A stretch of 46,908 bases of DNA from Priapulus caudatus (Eukaryota > Priapulida > Priapulimorpha > Priapulimorphida > Priapulidae), in NCBI RefSeq assembly GCF_000485595.1, contig NW_014577070.1, forward strand, positions 502,686 to 549,593, read 5' to 3'. The notes beneath the pieces were generated by a model, which did no database searches, was not told where the DNA came from, and was given only the letters and a program-made list of their open reading frames with translations. Below, one piece after another: positions 23,325 to 33,930 of this stretch; the first letter of the stretch is position 1; every line of letters begins with the position of its first letter. The position numbers and the translations under genes were made by a program.

Positions 23325-24035
23325 GGTGAGACAACGTCTCGACCTTGCAGCGTTTCGAGGTGATTCTGGGACTCTCGACCCTGCTGCATCTGGAGGCAAG
23401 TGCACATGGTGGGAGAACGTCTCAATGTTGCTGGGATAGAGTCTCGGTTTTTACGTGTAATACGCCAATATAACGTGTGCTGAGACGGCATCTGGATGTT
23501 GCTGAGACAGCGTCGCGACTTTGGTGCATTTGCGTGGTGAATGGACACGCCGAAACAGCACCTTGACACTTTTTAGAGACAATGTCTGGACGTTGCTAAG
23601 ACAGTGTCTGGAATTTACTGAGACAACGTCGGGACCCTTGCTGAGACAGCATCTGGATACTTGCTCCACTGAGAGGCGAGTGGAGGACATACTGACACGT
23701 CTAGACCTTGCTGAGACAGCATCTGGATGCTTGCTCCATTGAGAGGCGAGTGGAGGACATAACTGACACGTCTGGACCTTGCCGAGACAGTGTCTCGACC
23801 GTGCCGACATATTGTCTCGACATTTATGAGACAACGTCTGGACCTTGCTGACACAGTGTCTCTACATTTCTGAGACAGTGTCTCGACCGTGCCGAGACAT
23901 CGTCTCCACCATGCTGAGACAATGTATGGACCTTGCTGATGTTGTCTCAACATTTTTGAGGCAGCGTTTCCACCGTGCAGCAATGCTACATGAGCAGCCA
24001 CGCTGAGGCAGCATCTCCACCTCGCTGCAAAATGT
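23325..24035. repeat. Degenerate 22-23 bp minisatellite with a nested ~64-bp duplication
   Basis: Units follow GAGACA(G/A)(T/C)(G/A)TCTGGACCTTGCT with many substitutions over about 700 bases, beginning just after the LRR gene stop. A larger duplication containing TCTGGAT then GCTTGCTCCA(C/T)TGAGAGG lies at about 23645-23785. It probably includes the 3' UTR of the LRR gene. Frames on either strand (for example 23615-24001 minus) are by-products. Confidence 0.85.
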
Positions 24036-24039
24036 CAAA

Positions 24040-25445
24040 CCAATTTCCTCGACGACGCAGCGCGTTACTGAAGCAACAGAGCAATGTGCGTGGACGGTGG
24101 GTGATATATCACGGAGAGCCTATTACATTCCAGAACACATCAGAAGCTGACTCTTACCGACGTTGCGTTGTGTAACGAGGGTTTACTGACCGTACAAATC
24201 AGACTGTCATATCAATAATGTAAAATCAATCTTTCGGAGTCGTTTCTGTTTACAAGAATCTGTTGCTTCTGAGATTCTTTCAAGAGAGAAGTGAGTAGGC
24301 CAGGGCTGCCAACAATAATATTCGTATACGATGCCGTTTTTAGAATAAAAATAACTTAATAATCATCACTGAAAAAGTATGGAGCAAATAAGCTTAGCCA
24401 AAACGCAATTCAATTGTAAATATGAAAAAAAAATCACATTTTTTCCTCAGTTTGTTACATATTTATAGACACCGAGTCACCATGTAATCGGATAATGCTT
24501 TTAAGATAATTTCTTTTTCGCAATCAATAAGCTGCTAGTACACTTTGTTTTATAATTATATTTTCAAGTGAACATTTTGAGTGCTGTAGCGGAGTCCGTC
24601 TATTAAGTGTAATTCACAGACTCAGTTTTAGCTAATCTACAGTACTGCTTCAGTTATGCACAACGCTATCTAACGACGCGTAGAAATTACACCCCGACTC
24701 AAATACATCACTTAGTGATGATATCATTCCTATTCTACATTCGAACACCCCGAACATCAACAACGTAGAATGTAAACATAACGGATCACACAAATCATCG
24801 TGACACGTATTTCAATTAAACTAGACGAAGACATGAAAGGAACACTACGGAATTTAAGCTGTATGACAGTGCATGCATATCTATGGATGGATATCGCATT
24901 TTTGTATCTGGTGTTGTGTGATGTTTACATTTGTATTCTGGCAATGTTTTGGTTGTATGTGAAAAATATCTTGTCATGTCTCTAGATAGAAGTGCAGGTA
25001 TATGTCTTTGTGCTTACCAATGTACTAGTAATCCATGTAGTAGTCGAACAGTACTAATTGTGTGTTTGTACCAAGAGGAAACTCTTCACTAATTTCTATG
25101 TCCAACACTTGTGATAAATTTCAATTTGAGTATCAATGGAATGAGAAAACTTGTGAAAATTATTAAAATGTGTTTGCCTATTTCAAAATGAAATCATCAA
25201 GAGCTTTTCACTTGACAGTAATCATATTCAAGGGTTCAATTAGTAATAAAAGCAAATACGCTTGCGACGAACGCTGCTGCCCACAGGTGGCAGAACTGTA
25301 CACCCATCAATCACTATTAATGTAGAAAACAGCAAAAATACTAAATTATATCTGTATTATAACTGATAAACTACCTTAATAAATGCAAATATTAATTAAT
25401 TGATCATTCATAAATACATACATACATAGATAGAAGATAAATGAC
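24040..25445. other. AT-rich region, no gene recognised
   Basis: Base composition turns AT-rich here. An AATAAAAATAA motif at about 24343 could be a polyadenylation signal for the LRR gene, but it is far from the stop. The minus strand was read for the next PRMT5 exons (the glycine-rich SAM loop and the SELLGS-type motif) and none was seen. Confidence 0.5.
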
Positions 25446-25449
25446 TTAC

Positions 25450-25527
25450 CCGCTGGTATTCACTGTACTTCACTGGATCCTTCTCGAATATTTCATACGT
25501 CTGCGACTCTAGGTTGTCCATGAGAGG
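25450..25527 (-). CDS. PRMT5: PRMT5 exon 9, last exon found
   Basis: 26 codons, [20 protein letters not shown] then YSEYQR, the entry to the catalytic domain. The donor is GTAAGT, so transcription is expected to continue to lower coordinates. Confidence 0.95.
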
Positions 25528-28500
25528 CTATCGCAAAACAAACATTACTAAACAATGATAACAATTCTAGCCTTCAGCAATGGTTGGCAATAAATTTCGT
25601 TTTGTTTATACTATGTGCAGAATTGAAACGTTTTATATTGAGAAAAATTATTAAAATGGTGACTTTAAACAATATATTGTCACAGGTGACATAGGTTCTG
25701 GTGTTGTCCCATTGCTGTGATACAGCCAGTACAGTACAAATTGGGTACAAGTGTGTATATAAACTTTTTTTAGCATCAAGTGGATGGACAAAAATAATGG
25801 CTAACGCTCCATTAGGAGTGTTCCCAACTTTGATATCATTAATTATTAATTATTAATGATTAATGATTGATAATCCTAACCCTAACCCTAAATGACATTC
25901 AACCACAAACTAATATATGACCACGACCATATATACATGATATATATATAATATATATATATACACATATATGTATATGTTATTATGACCATTAATGACA
26001 TTAAAGTCGGGAACACTCCTAATGGAGTATCACCCAAAATAATGGACACATTTGTTATCATCACTATTGTCAATTAAATTATTTAATATTTCTGCATGCT
26101 CATTTTCATAGTTTGGGTGGTAATCGTAGATAAATGTAATACAACTTTAAAACAGAGTAATATGTGTACCAAATGCCAATAATAAAGTGTAATATAACGC
26201 AACTTATGGCATCATCACAAGGGGCAGTACATGCCAGACATGAACACAACAAGCACAAAGCTGTAATTTCAAAAATCGCAATCATGTACAATTTTCAAAA
26301 AAATATTAAACTCAGGCATGAGAACAGGTTGAGATGTTTTTTGAGAAAATATTTCAATTTGTGTCTTCAGTTTGCATCGCACACTGTCCTGCTAGGGGGG
26401 TCTAGGGGCGTGCCCCCAGGAAATGTTTGAAATTTGGAAGTGCAGATAGGTCATTTCCATGCATCCTGGGGGTGATTGTAAGTCCATTCTGTTTTTAGTA
26501 GAAGATCAATTTCATGACTAATGATTGAAAGTCTTGTCATTTTCTATGAAAATTTCAATGTTTTATATACACCGCGATATTTATCTGGAGTTCCGTTACT
26601 TCTGTGTGAAATTTGACGTACTCTTCCTGACTTTTTATGAAGTTTAAATAAAAAATGGTATCCATTTTGACAAGAAAAGTACACCTTACCCCCCCTCTCA
26701 AATTTCAAAAATGACCAAAATGAAAACCAAAACCCGGAAATCCGCAAATCCGCGGAAAATTCTCATGCCTGTAAACTGTTGAAATTGATAAGCATCATAA
26801 ATAAATGCTTATTTAATCAATGCATTATAATTTAATTAAAACATACATTATAAATATGTGCAACATAATTACAAACTTGCATTGTCTGACTGGTGTGGAC
26901 ATATTTATAGTGCCTATTTTGGTTTACACATTCAAATTAACATTTTGGACTCTGACCTTAAAATGCATATTAATAATAATATAAGATCACTTCAAAAATA
27001 AGAACCCTATATCTTACCTGCAATGGAGACTGCAGGTAATCCTCATAACCCTTGGCAAATCTTGCAACAGGATCGAGATTAGGCATTGCCTACAACGAAA
27101 AATACAGTGGTTTACCGATATTGGCACTGTGAGAAATTCATACTCAGAATTAGAATTAGCGTGGGGATCATAATCAGGAGTAAGTAATTATTTACTCCTG
27201 ATCATATTACAGCTAAACTGACTATAAAATTCACGCAGCATTAATTATGAATTGTACCTTGCCCAACACCCTAAACAAGCCATTTTTTCTGCATTTCATT
27301 ACAAATGCGCATTTTCTGACAATTTTATAATTTTCAATAATTTTAATAAAATTCCCATAAATGAGATGTGTGACGTACGATGGTCGGACACTTTTACAAA
27401 ACGTGCATTACCTGGTAAATGTAGGACAGATACTGCTGGTAGGACACGAAACCCTGCTCCTCATGCCTGGTGTTCCCACTAACCATCAGCTGTGTATCCA
27501 GCTGTCAAAGCAAACACGTTTGCAAAACATCAGTTCACCCCTGCAATCTCCAAACACCGATTATAGATATTTCTGACAAGAGTGAAGAAACTTACTCATA
27601 ACACAAACATGATATCTATGGTTACTATCTAATGGTATCTAATATATATAGTATACAGCATGCAGGAACGTAGTTAACCAATTTTGCCGGGGGGGGGGGG
27701 GCAAAGCCACGTGCATGGTGTGTTCTGGGAAGGTGACCGCCGTTGTCTATATAATGTACAGAGATGTAAGTGGCAAAAGAGTAAAAAAAAGAAATTATTA
27801 AATATTTAATCATAACCGGAGGATGGTGGCCTTGGCCACCATAATGAGGGGTGCTTCAAAGTGTTCTCTGATGCAATTTTAGAACATTTCAGACAACTTT
27901 TTTACATGAGGGGTTTGATATCAATATAAGTATATAGATCTGTTTCCAAGACACAAGACTGGTCTGTCACTCATCAAATTATCAATAGAAAACCAAGACC
28001 TGCCATAAAACATGGAAATTCAAAACAGAAATGATGATTTTTGTAGCTAAATTTTTTTCAGAAAAACTAAACGACGAAAATTTAAAAAAACGAATTTTTG
28101 AACAGGAAATGAGAAAAACGGAATTCCGTCAAAAAACAGAAGACTTACATGTCTGAATGTATCTACATTTCTCTTGGGGGGCAGCTGCCCCGCTTGCCCC
28201 CCCCCCGTTAGCTACAGCCCTGGTATGTTAATGTTAATACCAATTCATTGAAACATTTTTCTCACCCTAAACAACCTGTGCACCAGCTTCTGATGGGCTC
28301 TCGACAGCACCGGAAATCCTTTCTTGTTCGTGAGAAAAATCGAAGTTGGCAAGATGGCACATTTGATGGGTTCGCCGAGCCACCGGTCAATCTCTTCCTC
28401 ACTGGGCAGATCTGCTGGCACGACGATCGCAAGACCCAGAAATTTGTTGGTGCCACAGACACTACGCAGCTTGTTCCACCTGCCAAGGACGCGACAATTA

Positions 28501-31500
28501 CCGACGAACATGGCTGACTGTGCATGACAATTAATCATACAAATATCAACTTAATATTTGTCTTTATTTATATTAACAACAAATGTAATGAATCACTATA
28601 ATAATTAATTATAAAACTAATTTTTAAACAAGACTACTGTTGGTATAGCTCTTTAATGATACTCCATAACGTTTATGAAAAGTTTGTCCTGTTTAATGTT
28701 CATGAGAAATATATCCAGACTTAATATTAAAAACTGCTGCTGGGTGTTTATTGATGTTAATTATGTGTGCTGATCCTTTACATTGATAACTTGAGCTTCA
28801 CTAATAAAATTTCTTTAAAAAAAATACATGCTGTAACCTTAAATAAATTAACAAATGAAGAAGCTAATATCCAACAGTAAAATTTATAGTTAGCATAAAT
28901 AATGAGTTAAGTAACTAAAACTGATAGGTAAACCTTGATGATTTTTATGATTCATGACTTTAATGATTAAAACATGAAAACATATTATTTTAACACGTTG
29001 AAATATATGGCAATAGTTCAAGCTAGGTCAATGATATATACTTTCAAGAGCAGTACAACAAATGTCACCATCCAAAAAATATAGCACAACCACTGCATAA
29101 ATCACGTTTTTAGTTATTTCTTTTTGATATTGAATGGTAAAACTTCTCACATAGCATAAACAGAAAAACTAACTGAAAATAATTCTGAAATTTGTGCACT
29201 GCACATGCGGAGTTTTCTACACAAAGAACTGTGCAACTAGTATATAGGATAAAAGTGATCCATACGCATTTAGTTAGATTCATTTGCTCTGGGGTTTGTA
29301 TGAAGTATAAAGTGTCGACTTCCCCTTTAATGAAAACTCGTGTTTAGATGTATTAGACACCGTTTAACGGTTTTTTGGTTTTACGTATGTATGAATCTAA
29401 GTATGATAAATTGCTCATAAAATCTGATAATCTGGTATTGATCCTCAACCATTAGCTAGAAATGAATAAGGAATACCTAAATTCAAACTCTTGTGAAACC
29501 CTTTATGATACCCCATTTACTTTCCATCCCAATTTAGTAATTCACTTTAATAATCGGAATATATGAACCCATTAACAAGTGAGTATTAATTCCAGTTTAC
29601 CATTCCCATGTATCAAGTCCTACGGAGGCAAGATCTTCTGGTACATCTACGTTAGCTACAACATCACTTATCTCCGTTTTGGCAGCTTTCATTGGCACTC
29701 GAATCCATATCTGAAATAGACAGACACCATAAATATCAATTAAAATATGCACAAACTCTTTACATCATACAACATGCATTGCAACTGTAATATATAGCTC
29801 TACGAAACACGTTACCTGATAAACTCAAAAGTAGCACAATGTTTACAGCTGGTACGAAATAGCATACACATATTTCTTCATATAGGGTATTAATACCAGT
29901 ATCACTACCAATTCAGAATATTAAATACCTGGTTTGTAAGCCCTGTCATCAGAACATGGTATAAGTAGCGAGCTAGGTTTACACAACTGCCGCTTGTTAA
30001 TGGGACGATTACTGATGGTAGAGCCAAGTAACTGGCGTATTTGAATTCTTGATCAAGTGCCTGAAATAGATGCATTGTATGGAATTAAATTACTAACTAG
30101 TTGATTATAGATTCATACACTTGTGAGATTAAGGTAAACGATTACAGTGTTTAGCATTAAAGTTTAGTTTGTAAAATAATTCAGATATAAACATATATAT
30201 AATATAACTACCTTTTCAGAATTACGACGAATGATCTCTTGGTCCGAGTCCATTTCTATCCATGGTGATATCTTCCCAACAATATATGTTGACCAGTCTG
30301 GCATGTAAATATAAATAGGTAAAACTAACATTTCCTCTAGACACGTATCTATATGTAATGTATATCTGAAACTTACAAAATCCCAGTTAAAGAAAGCTAG
30401 GGATGTAATCATGAATGCAAATTTATTTGCTTATACTTTAAATTTTAATAAAGTACCTTGACTCGTAAGCAGTAAATCAGAACGTGTAAATCCATTCTTT
30501 TTTACCGATTTTCCTTCGATAAATTCTCTCATGTGTTTGGGATGAGTCATTGGAAATGCTGCAAAGTCATATCTGGAATTTGAAAATACTTGCATGTAAC
30601 AATGATTAGTTTTGAAGTAGGAGTATGGTCATCTAATCCACACTGTTGACGATAACTGGCACCTTTTCTCATTTACACGTACACAACCCCCCAACAAACT
30701 CATAGTAGTTTGCCCAAATTCACTGCTGGTTACTGTGAAAATACCAGTAGTACTAGGAGTAGCAAAGAAATGAGTGTTCTGTGTGCTCCAATGGCAGTGT
30801 CAGTGACGAGCCCAGAATGCATAGATACTGATATATAGCCCAACATGTTTGTAAAAATGTGTGGTTCAGAAAACTCTGTGCCACCTGCTTTGGCAGTTGC
30901 AATTCAAATTGTAAACAACTGCTGACAAACCAAACTTAGATAATTTTCGATTGAGTTTTTCATCATTGTCTCAACCATGAAAATTGAAATTAGATGTGGC
31001 AGTAACTTGAGTAAGGCTAAATTAGTAGGCAGTGGATATTTAACCGTATACGGCAGAGTATCCACTTCCGCTATTTTACCGTACAGCACATTTGATTGGC
31101 TAGTATATTTATGACGCCATTACGTTCATACTAACTTACGTTACTAACATACACTATATACACATATATAAATATACTAGCCAATCAGAAGTACTGTACG
31201 GTAAAATAGCGGAAGTGGATTCTCTGCCGTATACAGCTAAAGTGATGTCCACTTTTTCACAAAATGTAAGTGATTCTGTTCACTTTTTATGGTTAAATTG
31301 CTGCAATATACTTCCTATTTTGCTATTCCATTCGATGTGAACAAACACTCGTGCCTCATACATAGCCCATAGCAAGCATTTAAAGTAACTATTGCGAGTG
31401 TTTTCCAGTGTTTTTACCACTTTCATGACACCTACTGTTATTGCTCGAGTAACAGCAATGAGTGTTCGAAATTCACGTCGGCCCGTCGGCCCGCCGCCGA

Positions 31501-33930
31501 CAGTTTCGATGCCGGGCCTACAGCTTCTTGATAAAACTGGCCTGCTGATCATACAGCTATTTGATCACCGAAAATTCGAAACACTGAGAAACTGTTACCT
31601 GTAGAAATCTTTTCTTGCATATTAACTTCCAGGGGTATTTACTTGACAACTAATCTGTGATAAACCGTGACATACACCCCAATGCATTCGCCCACTGCAT
31701 ATTCGCGCACCCTGATTGTAAATGAAAGAGCGATAGCCTGGAACCTTGTTCCAAGCTGCGCACCACAGTGTGATAAACTAAAGGGCAAGTTGCCAGTCGA
31801 ATGCGGAATTAGCTGCGAGTAACATGAAATCGTTTCTCATTGGTGGGTGACCGTGGGTCTAGCTGGCCTGAGCAAGTGTCTCAGATTTCGATCAATCGAA
31901 ATGACTGTATGATCAACACATGGTTAGACTGGTGTACGTATGACGGCTCCACTTGCAATGTTATGAGACGCTACTACGTTGCTACCGATGTGTAACAGAC
32001 TACCAGTCTGTCTCTCTGCAGACTCTGCTGTCAAAGTGGAGAGTCGTAGTTACCAAGGAGCTACATATAACAACCATGTGGCGTTTCCTTAATTGTGAGC
32101 CCCCGGCAAAGAAGCATAAACAGTCATCCGACGAGAGGAAGGAAAAACAGAGGGATTATGATTATGGACATTGATAATGACTAATAAACACAAGGAAGAA
32201 CATGATATGCTGTTTTATTACTGTAATTTGCTCCAAAATTGCCGGGCCTACAGCTTTGCTGGCGGGCCTGCAGCTTTTAGGAGCTATAGGCCCTGCAGGC
32301 CTACAGCTTTTTCTGCTCAGTGGCAAACACAGACAGCAATTGTCTAGATTAACAATAAAATGTCTTAGAACCTTCGTATTCACCAAATAAGTGGCAGTTT
32401 CGAACTACTGATTTCAAACTAGTTTTTGTAAATGATCGTTTTCTGTTATCTTGAACTAGACAGAAGTATGGATTAGCTTGTGGCACCACCGCTTATCTGC
32501 CGTAGACCAGTACAGGCTCTCTCAAATCATGCACTTGTTTTCAATTACTCACCGACACAAATACAAGTTTACCAATTCTGCCATTAGGCATTATCGGCAC
32601 ACGATAAAATTTATTGCTGTTACGATGTGGTCAAATCCATTTTTCTATCCTCAGGACGCCAGACGTCCAAAAGATGCTATAACTGCATAAAATCTTAGTG
32701 TTTTTAATGTTGGTGTAATCAGTGATATTTCCACTGTCAGGTGAGACTATATTCAGCTATATTTAGTTTTTTCTGAGCCAAAAAACTCGCAATAGTCATT
32801 TTAATGTCGTGATCATAATAATATTTAATATCAAATCGCCCAGGTTTTTTGGATTTTTAACTAGTTGAGAAACAATCCTATCAGGTAAGAATTTGAGGAT
32901 ACATTTAGTCCCATTAGTACTAACATTTAATGTACAAAAATTGCAACTAAAATTTTACAAATATACACCATAGAATATTCGTGACGTAGTCAATTTAAAT
33001 AGCCACTGCAATATTAGTAGTTCAAGTTTGAATGTCAGCACTATCATCGATATGTAATTATTCCGTGTCAGAATCATCACGACACAGCACACGGTCACTG
33101 CGTTCATAGAATCATACTAATGCTCATAGGGTCTATGTCCCCCAGGGTACTGCCGGAACGTACCCTGGGTACGGTCCGGTATACCGGAACGTACCCTGGT
33201 CACTATTTGATATGGTTAGGGTTAGGATTAGGGTTAGGGTTAGGGAGTAGGCGTAGGCGACTCCCTAGACTCGTTAGTGGAGTAGGCGAGGTACGGTCCG
33301 GCATATTAGAGAGTACCAAGGTACGTTCCGGTATACCGGACCGTACCCAGGGTACGCTCAGGCAGTACCCCGGGGGACATAGACCCTCTCAGCCATACTA
33401 ATTGAACCGAAGTAATTCATGTGTAGAAATGTTGGTTCAAGGATAGAGAACATGGCCATGGGTCCCAAAAAACCAATGTCATTTACATCAATATAAATAT
33501 AATATTATATCAATATAATAGGTTAGGGTTAGGGTTATGGTTAGGGTTAGGATTAGGGTTAGGGTTAGAATTAGGGTTAGAATTAGGGTTAGGGTTAGGG
33601 TTAGAATTAGGGTTAGGGTTAGGGTTAGAATTAGGGTTAGGGTTAGGGTTAGGCACATTGGTTTTATTGGGACCCATGTCATGTTCTCTATCCTTGGGCC
33701 GAAATGTTTTGTTACTGTGCCTGCACCTGCACTCAGCTGCAGCCTGGCTGCATGTCTTCTAATAGACTAATATGCCATGGTATATCTAGAAATCAACCAA
33801 TAATAACTAAATGCTATTCCGTGAAATACCCAGAATTTGAACATTCTCTTAGTGATCGTGATAAGTCAGGACAATGATGAAAATCTAATCCAACATTTGC
33901 TCTCTCTGTGGGGGCTGCCATTCTTCTCAT
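25450..33930 (-). CDS. PRMT5: PRMT5 arginine methyltransferase, nine 5' exons, incomplete at 3' end
   Basis: PRMT5 makes symmetric dimethylarginine on histones H2A, H3 and H4 and on Sm proteins, using S-adenosylmethionine, usually in a complex with WDR77/MEP50. The exons, in coding order, are 33930-33830, 30572-30457, 30297-30212, 30060-29929, 29710-29601, 28479-28266, 27501-27412, 27089-27018 and 25527-25450. Phases agree at every junction and give 333 codons. They cover the N-terminal TIM barrel ([59 protein letters not shown]) and enter the methyltransferase domain at [20 protein letters not shown]. The Tyr, Phe and Lys of Y-E-x-F-x-K-D-P-x-K-Y, which line the SAM pocket and set symmetric specificity in the family, are kept. 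The last exon ends in a GTAAGT donor, yet the remaining ~300 residues were not found. Introns carry many transposons. Confidence 0.95.
25799..26035. mobile_element. Palindromic MITE with telomeric repeats, group A copy 1
   Basis: Flanked by perfect 8-bp duplications AAAATAAT at 25791-25798 and 26036-26043. Terminal inverted repeats run GG(C/G)T(A/G)A(C/T)(G/A)CTCC, then ATTAGGAGTGTTCCC. The interior holds (CCCTAA)n at about 25875-25892 and a (TA)n run. It lies in PRMT5 intron 8. The same family, in opposite orientation, is at 40134-40353. Confidence 0.9.
26313..26771. mobile_element. hAT-like non-autonomous element
   Basis: Ends with CAGGCATGAGAA on the left and its complement TTCTCATGCCTG on the right. 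TAAACT is repeated directly on both sides (26307-26312 and 26772-26777). A 459-bp element with CAGG-type hAT termini in PRMT5 intron 8. No transposase frame. Confidence 0.7.
27018..27089 (-). CDS. PRMT5: PRMT5 exon 8
   Basis: 24 codons ending [14 protein letters not shown], phase 0 at both ends, with a GTAAG donor. Confidence 0.94.
27412..27501 (-). CDS. PRMT5: PRMT5 exon 7
   Basis: 30 codons, [15 protein letters not shown] through [10 protein letters not shown], matching the vertebrate segment with SYLQYLEYL. Confidence 0.92.
27663..28222. mobile_element. hAT-like non-autonomous element with G/C-run ends
   Basis: The left end CAGGAACGTAGTTAACC and the complement of the right end, CAGGGCTGTAGCTAACG, are imperfect inverted repeats, each next to a long G/C run. 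No clear target duplication. It lies in PRMT5 intron 6. Confidence 0.55.
28266..28479 (-). CDS. PRMT5: PRMT5 exon 6
   Basis: The longest recognised exon: [10 protein letters not shown], then [17 protein letters not shown] and [18 protein letters not shown]. This block is close to invariant in animal PRMT5. The donor is GTGAGA. Confidence 0.95.
29601..29710 (-). CDS. PRMT5: PRMT5 exon 5
   Basis: Encodes IWIRVPMKA through GLDTWE and two bases of the next Trp codon. The family has F/I-W-M/I-R-V-P and a Trp-rich WMWW at these places. Confidence 0.92.
29929..30060 (-). CDS. PRMT5: PRMT5 exon 4
   Basis: 132 bases, phase 0 at both ends. Encodes [20 protein letters not shown] through LARYLYHV, matching the family AYLGLPAxLLPL and NLAR region. 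Confidence 0.92.
30212..30297 (-). CDS. PRMT5: PRMT5 exon 3
   Basis: Encodes (D)[17 protein letters not shown] through IIRRNSEK, part of the TIM barrel. It ends in phase 0 before GTAGTT. Confidence 0.93.
30457..30572 (-). CDS. PRMT5: PRMT5 exon 2
   Basis: Encodes [17 protein letters not shown] through [10 protein letters not shown], matching the conserved FDFLCMPxxHP and TRSDLLL segments of PRMT5. It ends with one base of an Asp codon. Confidence 0.93.
31044..31236. mobile_element. Palindromic MITE with ~66-bp arms
   Basis: The left arm (GTATACGGCAGAGTATCCAC, then TTCCGCTATTTTACCGTACA) matches the inverted right arm with few differences. The flanks read TTAA and CTAA, so a TTAA-type duplication with one change is possible. 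The spacer is AT-rich. Confidence 0.8.
31250..33000 (-). mobile_element. Decayed ~1.75-kb DNA transposon
   Basis: Both ends match, in inverted order, the short element at 7737-7975, which shows the extent of this copy. A small plus-strand frame at about 32077-32174 starts [16 protein letters not shown], a Lys-rich start like those of some hAT-type transposases. The motif GCCGGGCCTACAGCTT occurs at about 31512 and 32241. No intact transposase remains. Confidence 0.6.
33122..33394. mobile_element. Palindromic MITE with telomeric repeats, group B copy 1
   Basis: Perfect 8-bp duplications ATACTAAT flank it (33114-33121 and 33395-33402). The ends carry GGGTCTATGTCCCCC, then (A)GGGTACTGCCGGAACGTACC. 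Each arm holds its own small palindrome GGTCCGGTATACCGG. (TTAGGG)n lies at about 33212-33246. It lies in PRMT5 intron 1. A sister copy is at 39633-39915. Confidence 0.92.
33434..33700. mobile_element. Palindromic MITE with telomeric repeats, group C
   Basis: Perfect 8-bp duplications GAAATGTT flank it (33426-33433 and 33701-33708). The ends are GG(T/C)(T/C)CAAGGATAGAGAAC, with ATGGGTCCCAA further in. The centre holds about 130 bases of TTAGGG with TTAGAA variants (33521-33653). It starts 39 bases after the group B element. Confidence 0.92.
33830..33930 (-). CDS. PRMT5: PRMT5 exon 1 (start exon)
   Basis: Encodes [11 protein letters not shown], then [14 protein letters not shown], and ends with two bases of a Gly codon before GTATTT. 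It corresponds to the vertebrate segment ending in (K)QGFDF. The second ATG (33921) has the stronger start context, so initiation may be three codons later. Confidence 0.85.

Larger units (their letters stand above)
30573..33829 (-). other. PRMT5 intron 1, filled with transposons
   Basis: The 3.3-kb intron holds four separate elements (31044-31236, about 31250-33000, 33122-33394 and 33434-33700), which make up about three quarters of its length. Splice sites are GTATTT and CCAG. Confidence 0.85.

Noticed and set aside
22147-23334. 395-residue minus-strand frame opposite the FN3 exon
   Set aside because: Arg/Val/Ala-rich antisense shadow of the FN3 exon. The plus-strand frame has domain logic and splice agreement.
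24800-24985. 61-residue hydrophobic frame as a small membrane protein
   Set aside because: It opens at GTG instead of ATG and lies in AT-rich sequence. Hydrophobic frames are common by chance there, and no supporting context was found.
32074-32174. Short frame [10 protein letters not shown] as part of a functional transposase
   Set aside because: Only about 32 codons before a stop and no downstream catalytic region was seen, so it is kept only as a hint within the decayed element.
33521-33653. True chromosome end or telomere suggested by the TTAGGG array
   Set aside because: The array is short and variant-rich. It lies inside a palindromic element with a perfect 8-bp target duplication, and genes continue on both sides.
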